Assembly: GCF_964355755.1 (NCBI RefSeq)
Contig: NC_092679.1
Coordinates: 21,320,932-21,384,931 of the forward strand
Length of the DNA stretch: 64,000 nucleotides
Direction: 5' to 3'
DNA from: Antedon mediterranea
Lineage: Eukaryota; Echinodermata; Crinoidea; Comatulida; Antedonidae
The notes under the pieces were generated by a model. It was not told the DNA's origin, did no database searches, and worked only from the letters and a program-made list of their open reading frames with translations. Made by a program: the position numbers and the translations under genes. Below are positions 59,401 to 62,550 of this stretch, piece after piece; position 1 is the first letter of the stretch, and each line of letters begins with the position of its first letter.

Positions 59401-61631
59401 TAAAGGTCGACGATACGACAGGACACGCGTTGCAAATGCGAATTCACCCATTTTGTGAACGTCTTCTTCTGTACCATTTCACGCTCATCTGAAAAGATAA
59501 AAAAATCAAGTTCCTTAGAATACTATAGTTTTAATATATTTCACAGTGAAATAATAATTTTAAATATTTTGATTAGAAGTAGGAATATTAGGTTTAAGCT
59601 TTGTCTACAGTATGGACAAAATGATGATGTTGTCGTATCAGTACCATATTTGGGCACATCACAGTTCTTTTGTCAAACTAGTTTTATAGTTTAGTTAAAC
59701 TATAGTATACAAGTGATGATCATGAAAATTTATTCGATAATGAAATTTATTTGGAATGAAAATTGAATTTTAATTCCTTAAGGCCAATTTACACAGACAA
59801 GCAATAACGGTAATAAGAAATATAGAATCTATGTTATTCTTTATGACCATTTACACACAACACGATGGGACGGACTGTTTCCACTCAGGATAGATACAGA
59901 TTCTATGTGGGACAAGCTACACGGTTTTTCTGCTTACCGTTACCGCTTGTCTGTGTACAGTATAAATTGGCCTTAAGCCTTTTTTTTCCAATGCTAATAA
60001 TAATTTAATTTTTTTTAGTCAAATCAATTCAGTCATTTAAGGACTCCATAACGTGTCGCTTAATATGGGTGTCGCCTGAATAGAAGTGTACAACGGAAGT
60101 ACTGTCCATTGTAAAATAATACTGGCTGCTGTTTAATTACTCGTACTATAAAAGTGTTGCTAATCTTTAAGTTAAAAAGTAATGGTAGTCATAAAACGTT
60201 TACTGCTCCTACTGTAGCAGTGTACATTACATGTTAAACAACTATACAACTAATTTAATAGTTTTGTAGTGTACAGCATAGATCAGTATCAGTATACTGT
60301 ATGATTTATTAATACAGAGATTTAATGCCATTTCAATTTCAAATGGACAATTCAAAATGGGGAACCAAACAACATTTTTTATGTCTACGTGCAATCAAAT
60401 TACAGTGTACATTACATACAACTAATTTAATAGTTTTGTAGTGTACAGCATAGATCAGTATCAGTATACTGTATGATTTATTAATACAGAGATTTAATGC
60501 CATTTCAATTTCAAATGGACAATTCAAAATGGGGAACCAAACAACATTTTTTATGTCTACGTGCAATCAAATTACAGTGTACATTACATACAACTAATTT
60601 AATAGTTTTGTAGTGTACAGCATAGATCAGTATCAGTATACTGTATGATTTATTAATACAGAGATTTAATGCCATTTCAATTTCAAATGGACAATTCAAA
60701 ATGGGGAACCAAACAACATTTTTTATGTCTACGTGCAATCAAATTACAGTGTACATTACATACAACTAATTTAATAGTTTTGTAGTTATGTACAATATAG
60801 ATTAGTATGTCCAGTATATAATTTATAATATAACTGATTTAATACAAAGATATAATGCCATTTCATTTCCAAATGGACAATTCAAAATGGCGAACCCCAT
60901 AGCATTTTATTGTGGGTGCACTAAACCTGTTCAACATTGTATAATGCATAGTGATTCATTTAAGTCAATATTTGAATAGTATTGTTTGTTTGCAAGCCTT
61001 AAAATGAATGAATAGGACGAAACATACTGGACGTTGGCTCTCTGCCATGGACTCTGAACCTTTACTTAAACCCACTGTATGTACAATACTCTACTATCAA
61101 TACGCTGTCTAGTAAAAACGTTATCAACTTAAATAACGAGCTGAACAGCAGAACTTGGCCACTATGGATAGTGTCAATGGGTATACACCCAAAGCTTCCC
61201 TCCGAGTTAGTAAAACTCGGTGAAAAATCTTCCCTTGCGAACAATGGTAAACGGCAAAATAAAAAAAGATTCATAAAAACAGTTTTAACTGTATTACAAA
61301 CAATGTGACCGGTGAATTTTAAGTTGGAATGCCCCTTAACAATTAAACTCTTTGTTGAAGGAAAAAACTACTCCTGAGCTATTATAAAATGTTTTTTCTT
61401 TAAATTTAAATGTCTGATACGGTCTCCTACTGTAATAGCCCAGCATTCAAAGCCATAAAAATGAACGCAAACTGGATAATTAATTAGCAATTAATTTATT
61501 GTAACAAAGTAATCACATTATCAGGATAGATAATAAAAGAAGTTTACAGAAAGTAATTTTAAAAACTTACCCAGAATAAAAGATTTGGAGTCAAGACATA
61601 TAAGATGCCTCGACTCGCTGGACTCGGACAT
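17307..61631 (-). CDS. SPTBN1: Beta-spectrin (non-erythroid type), complete, 35 coding exons
   Basis: Beta-spectrin pairs with alpha-spectrin to form the membrane skeleton. It binds F-actin (CH domains), ankyrin (repeats 14-15) and phosphoinositides (PH domain). I joined 35 exons with consistent phases into 2342 codons including stop, 2341 residues; vertebrate SPTBN1 is about 2360. Order: short N-terminus (1-20), CH1 (about 25-129), CH2 (about 145-250), repeat 1 from about 270, repeats 2-16, partial repeat 17 (about 1975-2060), acidic linker (about 2060-2200), PH (about 2203-2310), basic tail [15 protein letters not shown]. Length, PH domain and tail match conventional beta-spectrin, not the longer beta-heavy form. 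An invertebrate gene may be co-orthologous to all vertebrate conventional beta-spectrins, so the symbol marks the family. The largest intron (46374-59336, 13 kb) splits CH1. No frameshift or internal stop was found. Confidence 0.96.
18041..18606. repeat. 70-71-bp minisatellite, about 8 copies
   Basis: The unit contains TTGTAGAAATAGCTATAAAT, GGTAGCAATATACTTAGTAC and CTAGTGGCAACACTTGTTAG. Copies are nearly identical; some lack one G (GTAGCAA vs GGTAGCAA). It lies in the last spectrin intron. Flanking DNA (17580-18040, 18860-18990) is a looser AGT/CAG-rich low-complexity run. Confidence 0.92.
19241..19396. mobile_element. Short inverted-terminus MITE
   Basis: It begins ATACAGTCAAATCTCCCGGA and ends GGAGAGTTGACTGTACAG, imperfect inverted termini. 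The interior has no coding potential. It lies in the last spectrin intron. Confidence 0.55.
19709..19879 (-). CDS. SPTBN1: Beta-spectrin exon 34 (PH domain)
   Basis: Residues 2223-2280. [40 protein letters not shown] and [11 protein letters not shown] strands 2-6. Confidence 0.95.
19927..20297. repeat. 26-bp minisatellite, about 14 copies
   Basis: The unit is CTTGGCCTGGCCGAGGAGTG followed by TCTAGA. Variants show CCAAGG, CCGAGG and CTGAGG. It is much more GC-rich than its surroundings. It lies in the 458-bp intron between the two exons encoding most of the PH domain and fills most of it. Confidence 0.95.
20338..20640 (-). CDS. SPTBN1: Beta-spectrin exon 33 (linker and PH start)
   Basis: Residues 2122-2223. 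An acidic Ser/Thr-rich stretch (SESAERS-like composition) is followed by [20 protein letters not shown], the first PH strand with its basic phosphoinositide loop. Confidence 0.94.
20910..21112 (-). CDS. SPTBN1: Beta-spectrin exon 32 (charged linker)
   Basis: Residues 2055-2122. [20 protein letters not shown] starts the linker. The rest is acidic and probably disordered. The donor splits an Asn codon. Confidence 0.93.
21460..21563. mobile_element. Palindromic MITE family, truncated (right part)
   Basis: It has GGACATGTCATATTACTACC, TTTGGGCATATCACTACCAT, TTTTTTTGTCAAAGTAG and the terminus TTTGATAGTGTAGAGAGAGC. The left terminus is lost. Confidence 0.75.
21635..21739 (-). CDS. SPTBN1: Beta-spectrin exon 31 (partial repeat 17)
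   Basis: Residues 2020-2054. [32 protein letters not shown]: helix B of the tetramerisation repeat. Confidence 0.95.
22177..22353 (-). CDS. SPTBN1: Beta-spectrin exon 30 (repeats 16-17)
   Basis: Residues 1961-2019. [20 protein letters not shown] and [20 protein letters not shown]. The second block is helix A of the partial repeat that forms the tetramer contact with alpha-spectrin in known spectrins. Confidence 0.95.
22613..22670. repeat. Dispersed 'TCCCCTTAATAG' repeat, fragment
   Basis: GGGGGACACCTCTATTAAGG and GGACACTTTCCC, inverted relative to the copy at 416-577. Intronic. Confidence 0.6.
22708..22846 (-). CDS. SPTBN1: Beta-spectrin exon 29 (repeat 16)
   Basis: Residues 1914-1960. [46 protein letters not shown]. 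Confidence 0.95.
22979..23068. mobile_element. Palindromic MITE family, truncated (left part)
   Basis: It begins GCTTTAATCTACACTATCAA, then ACTAGTTTGTCAACAAAAAT and two GCCCAAATATGGTAGTGAT-type blocks. The right terminus is missing. Confidence 0.75.
23204..23448 (-). CDS. SPTBN1: Beta-spectrin exon 28 (repeats 15-16)
   Basis: Residues 1833-1914. [38 protein letters not shown] and the conserved QEKPRD junction. Donor AG|GTTTGT. Confidence 0.95.
23877..24609. mobile_element. Non-autonomous PIF/Harbinger-like element with TTA duplications
   Basis: The left terminus GGGCCTGTTCGTAGGGGTTG and the inverted right terminus GGTCGTGTTCGTACGGTGGT match imperfectly. TTA is found on both sides (23874-23876 and 24610-24612). 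A 3-bp T-A duplication with such ends is typical of PIF/Harbinger. It is less AT-rich than the intron around it. A minus-strand open frame of 68 codons (24063-24269) with [14 protein letters not shown] could be a remnant of an element-encoded protein. It also holds three copies of a 15-bp GCTGGTCGGGGAGCC-like unit near 24189. Confidence 0.65.
25034..25144 (-). CDS. SPTBN1: Beta-spectrin exon 27 (repeat 15)
   Basis: Residues 1796-1832, phase 0/0. [20 protein letters not shown], helix B of repeat 15. Confidence 0.94.
25256..25324 (-). CDS. SPTBN1: Beta-spectrin exon 26 (repeat 15, small)
   Basis: Residues 1773-1795 (69 bp). [20 protein letters not shown] then RIQ, helix A of the ankyrin-binding repeat 15. 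Confidence 0.94.
25443..25498. repeat. Perfect 21-bp hairpin with 14-base loop
   Basis: The arm GTTCTGAAAAGAACAGTTGA+G at 25443-25463 is exactly complementary to 25478-25498. It lies in a spectrin intron, just left of the 5S-derived SINE. Its 56-base length and perfect stem look like a small snap-back element or a short hairpin RNA. Confidence 0.85.
25525..25890 (+). mobile_element. 5S rRNA-derived SINE (SINE3-like)
   Basis: Bases 25525 to about 25645 resemble a whole 5S rRNA: ACCACGTTGAAACACCGGTT, TCGTCAGATCACCGAAGTTA, the internal control region with CTTGGATGGGAGACCATCTG and GGAATAACGGGTGCTGTAT. There is no T-run terminator. The sequence continues into a 200-bp unrelated body and an A-rich (AAATAAAA)n tail at about 25857-25890. 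Head, body and tail fit a 5S-promoted SINE, not a working 5S gene. It is antisense to the spectrin gene, in the intron between exons 25 and 26. Confidence 0.88.
26012..26206 (-). CDS. SPTBN1: Beta-spectrin exon 25 (repeats 14-15, ankyrin-binding region)
   Basis: Residues 1708-1772, phase 0/0. [34 protein letters not shown] and [10 protein letters not shown]. Confidence 0.96.
26363..26567 (-). CDS. SPTBN1: Beta-spectrin exon 24 (repeat 14, ankyrin-binding region)
   Basis: Residues 1639-1707. [40 protein letters not shown] and [12 protein letters not shown]. In known beta-spectrins repeats 14-15 bind ankyrin. Confidence 0.96.
26621..26675. repeat. Dispersed 'TCCCCTTAATAG' repeat, fragment
   Basis: CAGGGACACCTTTGGGACCC and ACTAGAGGTGTCCCAAATT. 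It lies about 55 bp upstream of the exon 24 acceptor on the minus strand. Confidence 0.55.
26705..26730. repeat. (ATT)n microsatellite
   Basis: About eight ATT units. A similar (TTA)n run lies at about 50436-50461. Confidence 0.9.
27530..27690 (+). pseudogene. Possible non-LTR retrotransposon 3' coding remnant
   Basis: One frame reads [20 protein letters not shown] and AWRNKRSKR then a stop. Shifting by one base gives [23 protein letters not shown] and KKWRDHV resemble the end of LINE reverse-transcriptase proteins. The frameshift and short length point to a decayed fragment. I recognise it only by pattern. Confidence 0.35.
27803..28011 (-). CDS. SPTBN1: Beta-spectrin exon 23 (repeat 13)
   Basis: Residues 1570-1639. 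[40 protein letters not shown]. The donor AG|GTTAGC is non-consensus at +4 and +6, but the phase fits exon 24. Confidence 0.94.
28246..28300. mobile_element. Palindromic MITE family, small fragment
   Basis: TTTTATGTGACAAAAAAAGT, CCATATATAGACACATCATA and TTTTTTGTTGG correspond to the arms and centre of the family. Both termini are lost. Confidence 0.5.
28389..28679 (-). CDS. SPTBN1: Beta-spectrin exon 22 (repeats 12-13)
   Basis: Residues 1473-1569. [37 protein letters not shown] and [11 protein letters not shown]. Confidence 0.95.
29016..29330. repeat. 135-bp tandem duplication, about 2.3 copies
   Basis: CAATGTTGCAAATTGTACAA recurs at 29016, 29151 and 29289. The first two units are almost identical over their length (AACGCCTTATAAATAACAGC, AAGTATCTTTTATATTA). 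Intronic. Confidence 0.9.
29449..29740. mobile_element. Palindromic MITE with an inserted foreign segment
   Basis: The left arm AAAGCTCTGTTCACACTATC...GTGACAAAAAAATGATAT and the right part GACATGATGATGTCATATCA, TTTGGGCACATCACATCTTC are separated by about 180 bp that other copies lack. The insert begins with a (TA)n run and then CACTGATGAAGGGCTAGTGT, TGCGCGAAAGCTCTGC. A GATGAAG...CGAAAG motif like this occurs at the 3' ends of some Penelope-like retroelements. Confidence 0.6.
29907..30165. repeat. 54-bp tandem repeat, about 4.8 copies
   Basis: The unit is AAATGTTAATTAAGGTCTTG, TCCACATTGAGTGTTATTAT, CCAAATCCTGGTTT. One copy has an extra CAT and the last is shortened. It lies in the spectrin intron between exons 21 and 22. 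Confidence 0.92.
30829..30986. mobile_element. Palindromic MITE family, full length (about 158 bp)
   Basis: AAAGCTCAGTCTACACTATC at the left and GATAGTGTAGACAGAGCTTA at the right are inverted termini. Inside are GTGATGTGCCCATGGACATG, ATGATGTCATATCACTACCA and TTTGGGCACATCACACTTTT. It is the best reference copy in the window. Confidence 0.9.
31281..31502 (-). CDS. SPTBN1: Beta-spectrin exon 21 (repeats 11-12)
   Basis: Residues 1399-1472. [20 protein letters not shown] to [12 protein letters not shown]. The introns either side are 2.6 kb (left) and 2.6 kb (right). Confidence 0.94.
33050..33195. repeat. Dispersed 'TCCCCTTAATAG' repeat
   Basis: GTGTTCCCTTAATAGGGATG, TCCTCTGAATAGGGGTTGGC and AGAAAGGGTCCCTTAAAAGT, ending TTTCACTGTA. 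The layout matches the copy at 416-577. Confidence 0.65.
33702..33864. repeat. 83-bp tandem duplication, two copies
   Basis: TATTTAGGCTCTTTTACTAG...ATCTGGCATATCTAATTGTT, TACTAGATGCCGAT recurs 83 bp later with about 15% change. It lies in the spectrin intron between exons 20 and 21. Confidence 0.8.
34123..34386 (-). CDS. SPTBN1: Beta-spectrin exon 20 (repeats 10-11)
   Basis: Residues 1311-1398, phase 0/0. [40 protein letters not shown] and [12 protein letters not shown]. Confidence 0.95.
34450..34598. mobile_element. Palindromic MITE family, full length
   Basis: AAGCTCTGTCTACACTATAA to AGTTTGATAGTGTAGACAGA+GCTT, with CCTAAATATGGTAGTGATAT inside. It lies between exons 19 and 20, 63 bp from exon 20. 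Confidence 0.88.
34718..34955 (-). CDS. SPTBN1: Beta-spectrin exon 19 (repeats 9-10)
   Basis: Residues 1231-1310. [40 protein letters not shown] and [20 protein letters not shown]. Confidence 0.95.
35040..35210 (-). mobile_element. Degenerate tRNA-derived SINE, related to 757-1093
   Basis: On the plus strand GGGGTAACCTCTTAATCTTC, ATTCTTTAAAAGTTTACACG and GAGCCAGATGT parallel the complement of the SINE at 757-1093 (GGGGTAACCCCCTACTCGTC, GTTCTTTAAAGTGCACACGA). AGGGATTTGAACCTG is a reversed box B. It is diverged and lacks the tail. Confidence 0.6.
35249..35421 (-). CDS. SPTBN1: Beta-spectrin exon 18 (repeat 9)
   Basis: Residues 1174-1231. [20 protein letters not shown] to KKAENIDE plus two bases. 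The donor is a weak AG|GTTGGC, chosen because it is the one that keeps phase with exon 19. Confidence 0.88.
35688..35855 (-). CDS. SPTBN1: Beta-spectrin exon 17 (repeats 8-9)
   Basis: Residues 1118-1173. [20 protein letters not shown], then [18 protein letters not shown] of repeat 9. Confidence 0.95.
36234..36509 (-). CDS. SPTBN1: Beta-spectrin exon 16 (repeat 8)
   Basis: Residues 1026-1117. [38 protein letters not shown] and [15 protein letters not shown] match repeat 8. Confidence 0.95.
36675..36791 (-). CDS. SPTBN1: Beta-spectrin exon 15 (repeat 7)
   Basis: Residues 987-1025, phase 0/0. [20 protein letters not shown] through [11 protein letters not shown]. Confidence 0.94.
36917..37345 (-). 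CDS. SPTBN1: Beta-spectrin exon 14 (repeats 6-7, largest exon)
   Basis: Residues 844-986 (429 bp). [40 protein letters not shown] and [20 protein letters not shown] are strongly conserved in beta-spectrins. Confidence 0.96.
37665..37829 (-). CDS. SPTBN1: Beta-spectrin exon 13 (repeats 5-6)
   Basis: Residues 789-843. [20 protein letters not shown] and [18 protein letters not shown], helix C of repeat 5 and helix A of repeat 6. Confidence 0.95.
38225..38302 (-). CDS. SPTBN1: Beta-spectrin exon 12 (repeat 5)
   Basis: Residues 763-788, phase 0/0. [20 protein letters not shown] then DQLGDQ. Acceptor TTGCAG, donor GTAAAG. Confidence 0.92.
39127..39140. promoter_or_regulatory. DR1 nuclear-receptor half-site pair (intronic)
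   Basis: TTGACCTTTGACCT contains TGACCT and TGACCT spaced by one base, the DR1 layout bound by HNF4/RXR-type receptors. It lies deep in a spectrin intron. A second copy lies upstream of the spectrin start. It may be chance. Confidence 0.3.
39912..39944 (-). CDS. Candidate 33-bp cassette microexon of beta-spectrin
   Basis: Between exons 11 and 12, a 33-bp segment has an acceptor TTTTCTAG and a near-consensus donor GTGAGTTT. It reads [11 protein letters not shown] in the spectrin frame, phase 0/0, matching both neighbours. The constitutive 11-12 join (KKHK then IMTTELDNY) already aligns with vertebrate beta-spectrin, so this would be an optional 11-residue acidic insert in helix B of repeat 5. 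It may be chance. Confidence 0.45.
40113..40260. mobile_element. Palindromic MITE family, full length
   Basis: AAGCTCTGTCTACACTATCA to TTTGATAGTGTAGACAGGGC+TT. Inside: GTGTGGTGTGCCCAAATATG, GACATCATCATGTCCATATG. It lies about 170 bp from the microexon candidate, on its upstream side. Confidence 0.88.
40405..40452 (+). other. tRNA 3'-half-like fragment before a T run
   Basis: GGTCGTGAGTTCGAGTCCCG resembles a tRNA T-arm and box B, followed by AGAACA and a 12-13-T run. There is no matching 5' half (no box A or anticodon arm). I take it as a SINE or tRNA remnant, not a gene. Confidence 0.35.
41327..41472. mobile_element. Short MITE with 'AAGCTTGG' termini
   Basis: The left AAGCTTGGTCCCCACTAGAA and the right CGTCCTAGTGCGAACCAAGC+TT are imperfect inverted termini. 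TTAA-like flanks (TGTTAAAAGC / GCTTAAGCC) are present. The length is about 146 bp. Confidence 0.7.
41536..41652 (-). CDS. SPTBN1: Beta-spectrin exon 11 (repeat 5)
   Basis: Residues 724-762, phase 0/0. [28 protein letters not shown] and [10 protein letters not shown]. It ends inside helix B, directly before the microexon candidate. Confidence 0.95.
41910..42110 (-). CDS. SPTBN1: Beta-spectrin exon 10 (repeats 4-5)
   Basis: Residues 657-723, phase 0/0. [20 protein letters not shown] through [13 protein letters not shown], covering helix B-C of repeat 4 and the start of repeat 5. Confidence 0.95.
42222..42466 (-). CDS. SPTBN1: Beta-spectrin exon 9 (repeats 3-4)
   Basis: Residues 575-656. It covers the end of repeat 3 and [20 protein letters not shown] with [18 protein letters not shown] of repeat 4. 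Confidence 0.95.
42713..43017 (-). CDS. SPTBN1: Beta-spectrin exon 8 (repeats 2-3)
   Basis: Residues 473-575. [20 protein letters not shown] and [20 protein letters not shown] are typical of repeat 3. Phases 2 and 1 match the neighbours. Confidence 0.95.
43317..43639 (-). CDS. SPTBN1: Beta-spectrin exon 7 (repeats 1-2)
   Basis: Residues 366-473. [38 protein letters not shown] and [20 protein letters not shown] mark repeat 2. Donor GTGAGT. Confidence 0.95.
43825..43942 (-). CDS. SPTBN1: Beta-spectrin exon 6 (repeat 1)
   Basis: Residues 326-365. [20 protein letters not shown] and [14 protein letters not shown] are near-invariant in beta-spectrins. Phase 2 in, 0 out. Confidence 0.95.
44216..44516 (-). 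CDS. SPTBN1: Beta-spectrin exon 5 (end of CH2, repeat 1)
   Basis: Residues 226-326. [20 protein letters not shown] ends CH2. [14 protein letters not shown] and [14 protein letters not shown] begin the first spectrin repeat, which with repeat 2 nucleates the alpha/beta dimer in known spectrins. Confidence 0.95.
45119..45407 (-). CDS. SPTBN1: Beta-spectrin exon 4 (linker and CH2)
   Basis: Residues 130-226. An acidic inter-CH linker ([20 protein letters not shown]) precedes [12 protein letters not shown] and the [20 protein letters not shown] core of CH2. Confidence 0.95.
45722..45812. mobile_element. Fragment of the TTAAGGCCAATTTACAC MITE
   Basis: CCTTATGGACCTTTACACAA...ACTGTTACCGCTCATCTGTG, TAAATTGGCC. 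The right end matches the full copy at 59778-59976. Confidence 0.6.
46008..46174. mobile_element. Palindromic MITE family, full length, close to a splice donor
   Basis: AAAGCTCTATCTACACTATC to GATAGTGTGGACAGAGCTTA. Inside: ATGTGATGTGTCCATATATG, two CATATTTGGGCATA blocks. Its right end is about 25 bp from the donor of spectrin exon 3. Confidence 0.9.
46200..46373 (-). CDS. SPTBN1: Beta-spectrin exon 3 (CH1, second half)
   Basis: Residues 72-129, phase 0/0. [20 protein letters not shown] and [16 protein letters not shown] complete CH1. A MITE ends only about 25 bp beyond its donor (46008-46174). Confidence 0.95.
47791..47942. mobile_element. Possible small MITE with GATCATGTG termini
   Basis: AAAGGGATCATGTGGATTCT at the left and AGAGATTCACATGATCAATT at the right form imperfect inverted ends about 150 bp apart. 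No clear duplication. Confidence 0.4.
48801..48942. mobile_element. Palindromic MITE family
   Basis: ATCTACACTACTGTATCAAA to TTGATAGTGTAGACAGAGCT. Blocks GTGTCCAAATATGGTAGTGA and GACATCATCATGTCAATATA are inside. A second partial copy follows 20 bp later. Confidence 0.85.
48962..49034. mobile_element. Palindromic MITE family, internally deleted copy
   Basis: ATGCTTAAATATGGTAGTTT, ATGACATCATTCATG and AGTTGATAGTGTAGACAGAG. It lies side by side with the copy at 48801, perhaps by local duplication. Confidence 0.75.
49384..49450. repeat. Dispersed 'TCCCCTTAATAG' repeat, fragment
   Basis: AGAACCTCTATTATAGGGAA, AGTGTCCCCTTAATG, AAAGGAGGGGTCCAACTC. Confidence 0.6.
50949..51069. mobile_element. Palindromic MITE family, shortened
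   Basis: AAGCCCTGTCTACACTATCA to AGTTTGATAGTGTAGACATA, with TACCATATTTGGGCATATCA inside. Part of the left arm is deleted. Confidence 0.85.
52178..52262. repeat. 23-bp tandem repeat, about 3.7 copies
   Basis: The unit is TTTAAAACGTCAATTTAGAA+TCT; AAAACGTCAA occurs at 52181, 52204 and 52227, and AAAATGTCAA at 52250. Confidence 0.88.
52582..53216. mobile_element. Non-autonomous DNA element of about 630 bp with inverted termini
   Basis: The left TTAAAGACCCCTTCCCTGCA and the inverted right TTTAAAGCCCCATTCCCTAT are similar. TTAA or TTTAAA sits at both ends. The interior is GC-richer than the intron (CTCGCGGCGATCGACC, GCGGGCCGCTATAA) and has a nested palindrome, GCCTAGCCTAGCTAGGC. No coding capacity was seen. 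Confidence 0.6.
54474..54660 (+). mobile_element. Possible tRNA-derived SINE fragment
   Basis: ATGGCTGAGTGGATAAAATA resembles a Leu/Ser-type box A. GAGTTAGATCC about 50 bp on is a decayed box B. The following ATTATACTGGGTAGAC may be a shared 3' body motif. Low certainty. Confidence 0.35.
58915..59039. mobile_element. Palindromic MITE family, left terminus lost
   Basis: TTTGATGTGCCCATATATGG, ACATGATGATGTCATAATAT, TTTTATAGTGTAGACAGAGC. Confidence 0.82.
59337..59488 (-). CDS. SPTBN1: Beta-spectrin exon 2 (CH1, first half)
   Basis: Residues 21-71. It carries the actin-binding signature [20 protein letters not shown], then [20 protein letters not shown]. Acceptor TTTTCAG, donor GTATGT. Confidence 0.95.
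59594..59697. mobile_element. Palindromic MITE family, decayed copy
   Basis: TTAAGCTTTGTCTACAGTAT, GATGATGTTGTCGTATCAGT, ACCATATTTGGGCACATCAC and TTTGTCAAACTAGTTTTATA. Much of the left arm is gone. Confidence 0.75.
59778..59976. mobile_element. MITE with TTAA target duplication
   Basis: TTAAGGCCAATTTACACAGA+CAAGC at the left is mirrored by GCTTGTCTGTGTACAGTATA, AATTGGCCTTAA at the right. TTAA is at both edges (59778-59781, 59973-59976). This fits a piggyBac-type non-autonomous element. Inner inverted segments GGTAATAAGAAA / TTACCGTTACCGC are also present. It lies in spectrin intron 1. Confidence 0.8.
60038..60105. repeat. Dispersed 'TCCCCTTAATAG' repeat, decayed
   Basis: TTAAGGACTCCATAACGTGT, CGCTTAATATGGGTGTCGCC, TGAATAGAAGTGTACAACGG, ACTGTCC. 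Confidence 0.5.
60218..60905. repeat. 172-bp tandem repeat, three near-identical copies and a diverged fourth
   Basis: AGTTTTGTAGTGTACAGC recurs at 60260, 60432 and 60604. The 60339-60566 and 60511-60738 stretches are identical as translated. The fourth copy (60776-60905) has many substitutions. Lies in spectrin intron 1. Confidence 0.95.
61571..61631 (-). CDS. SPTBN1: Beta-spectrin exon 1 (start codon)
   Basis: ATG at 61631-61629 opens [20 protein letters not shown], followed by G and the donor GTAAGT. The phase-1 donor fits exon 2. A at -3 gives a fair start context. The N-terminus is about 29 residues shorter than in vertebrate SPTBN1. A competing first exon lies at 61735-61792, so which start is used is uncertain. 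Confidence 0.7.
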
Positions 61632-61734
61632 AGTGGATAAACAAATACAACAAGTAAAATGTTACAGTATCATATAAGAAAATCATAACACCATATATAG
61701 TATCTATGCCAAAGAGGTGACAACGAAAACTTAC

Positions 61735-61792
61735 AATAAAGCCGGCAACTATTCTCTCCGCAAAAATTCAATAGTTTGGTGCTAGCTGGCAT
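61735..61792 (-). CDS. Candidate alternative first exon of beta-spectrin
   Basis: ATG at 61792-61790 (A at -3) opens MPASTKLLNFCGENSCRLY and ends one base into a codon before a good donor, GTAAGTTTTC. Phase 1 matches exon 2 at 59337-59488, so either this exon or 61571-61631 could precede the actin-binding domain. It could instead be a 5' UTR exon. I see no sequence that settles this. Confidence 0.4.
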
Positions 61793-62019
61793 TTTTCAAA
61801 TCGTTTAAACGTGTGAAACCAAGTTTCATAAAATCTACAGAATGCGACGAAGGAAGAACGACACTGTTTGTGACTAGTGTCAAAGGTTTAGTGTGATATC
61901 GGAATCGTTCACATTTCAGTTCCGTCGGGAATTCGTAATGGTGATTTTGCATTCAATAAAGTGTTGTTATTAATGCTTTGACAACTTTTCTACAATTTGA
62001 AACAATTGAGCCTTTTTAA

Positions 62020-62100
62020 TTATGCAAATTACTGTTTACCTCGATTTGAATGTGTTTATCAGTTGACCTTTGACCGCACTACTACCTTTATAAGAGTGTA
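62020..62100 (-). promoter_or_regulatory. Candidate beta-spectrin upstream elements: DR1, octamer, TATA-like
   Basis: On the minus strand, upstream of both candidate first exons, are CTTATAAAGG (62085-62094, TATA-like), GGTCAAAGGTCA (62064-62075, a perfect DR1 nuclear-receptor site) and ATTTGCAT (about 62024-62031, octamer). The order fits a promoter with transcription starting near 62050-61950. All three are short motifs, and none was tested. Confidence 0.35.
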
Positions 62101-62550
62101 GTCTAAAAAAGGTTATTCCAAAAATTTAATTATTCATTAATAATTTATTAATTAAAATTCTGTGGAAATATTAATTATAAATAATTATTTTTCTAAAATC
62201 AAAGCTTCTTATGGTAATTATAATTTTTCACATCTGGGAATTACAATTTTTTTGATGAGAGGTTTATACTGTAAGCATCGTCATACTGTAGCTAACCTTT
62301 TTTTTAATTTAAAGAAAATCTAAAAAAATTGGCAGATTTTATAAAAAAAAATAAAAATGTTATGAGGGAGGAGGTAGGAACAATTTGTAAACAATTTAAT
62401 TGGCCTAAAATATAGACGCAATTAAATCGGGGCGTGCCATAAGAATTGAATACTGTTTGTGGCATGAATACACTGTTTACAAGTGCTTCAAGTCAATAAG
62501 ATCATTGCGAAAATAATGTTTTAACCTTCAATCAAGAATAAAAAAAAAGA

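Noticed and set aside
60339-60738. Two identical 75-codon minus-strand open frames
   Set aside because: They are exact copies caused by the 172-bp tandem repeat, overlapping each other, with no protein motif.
17307-61631. Beta-heavy (beta-V) spectrin
   Set aside because: The model is about 2340 residues with 17 repeats. Beta-heavy spectrin is much longer and has an SH3 insertion, which is absent here.
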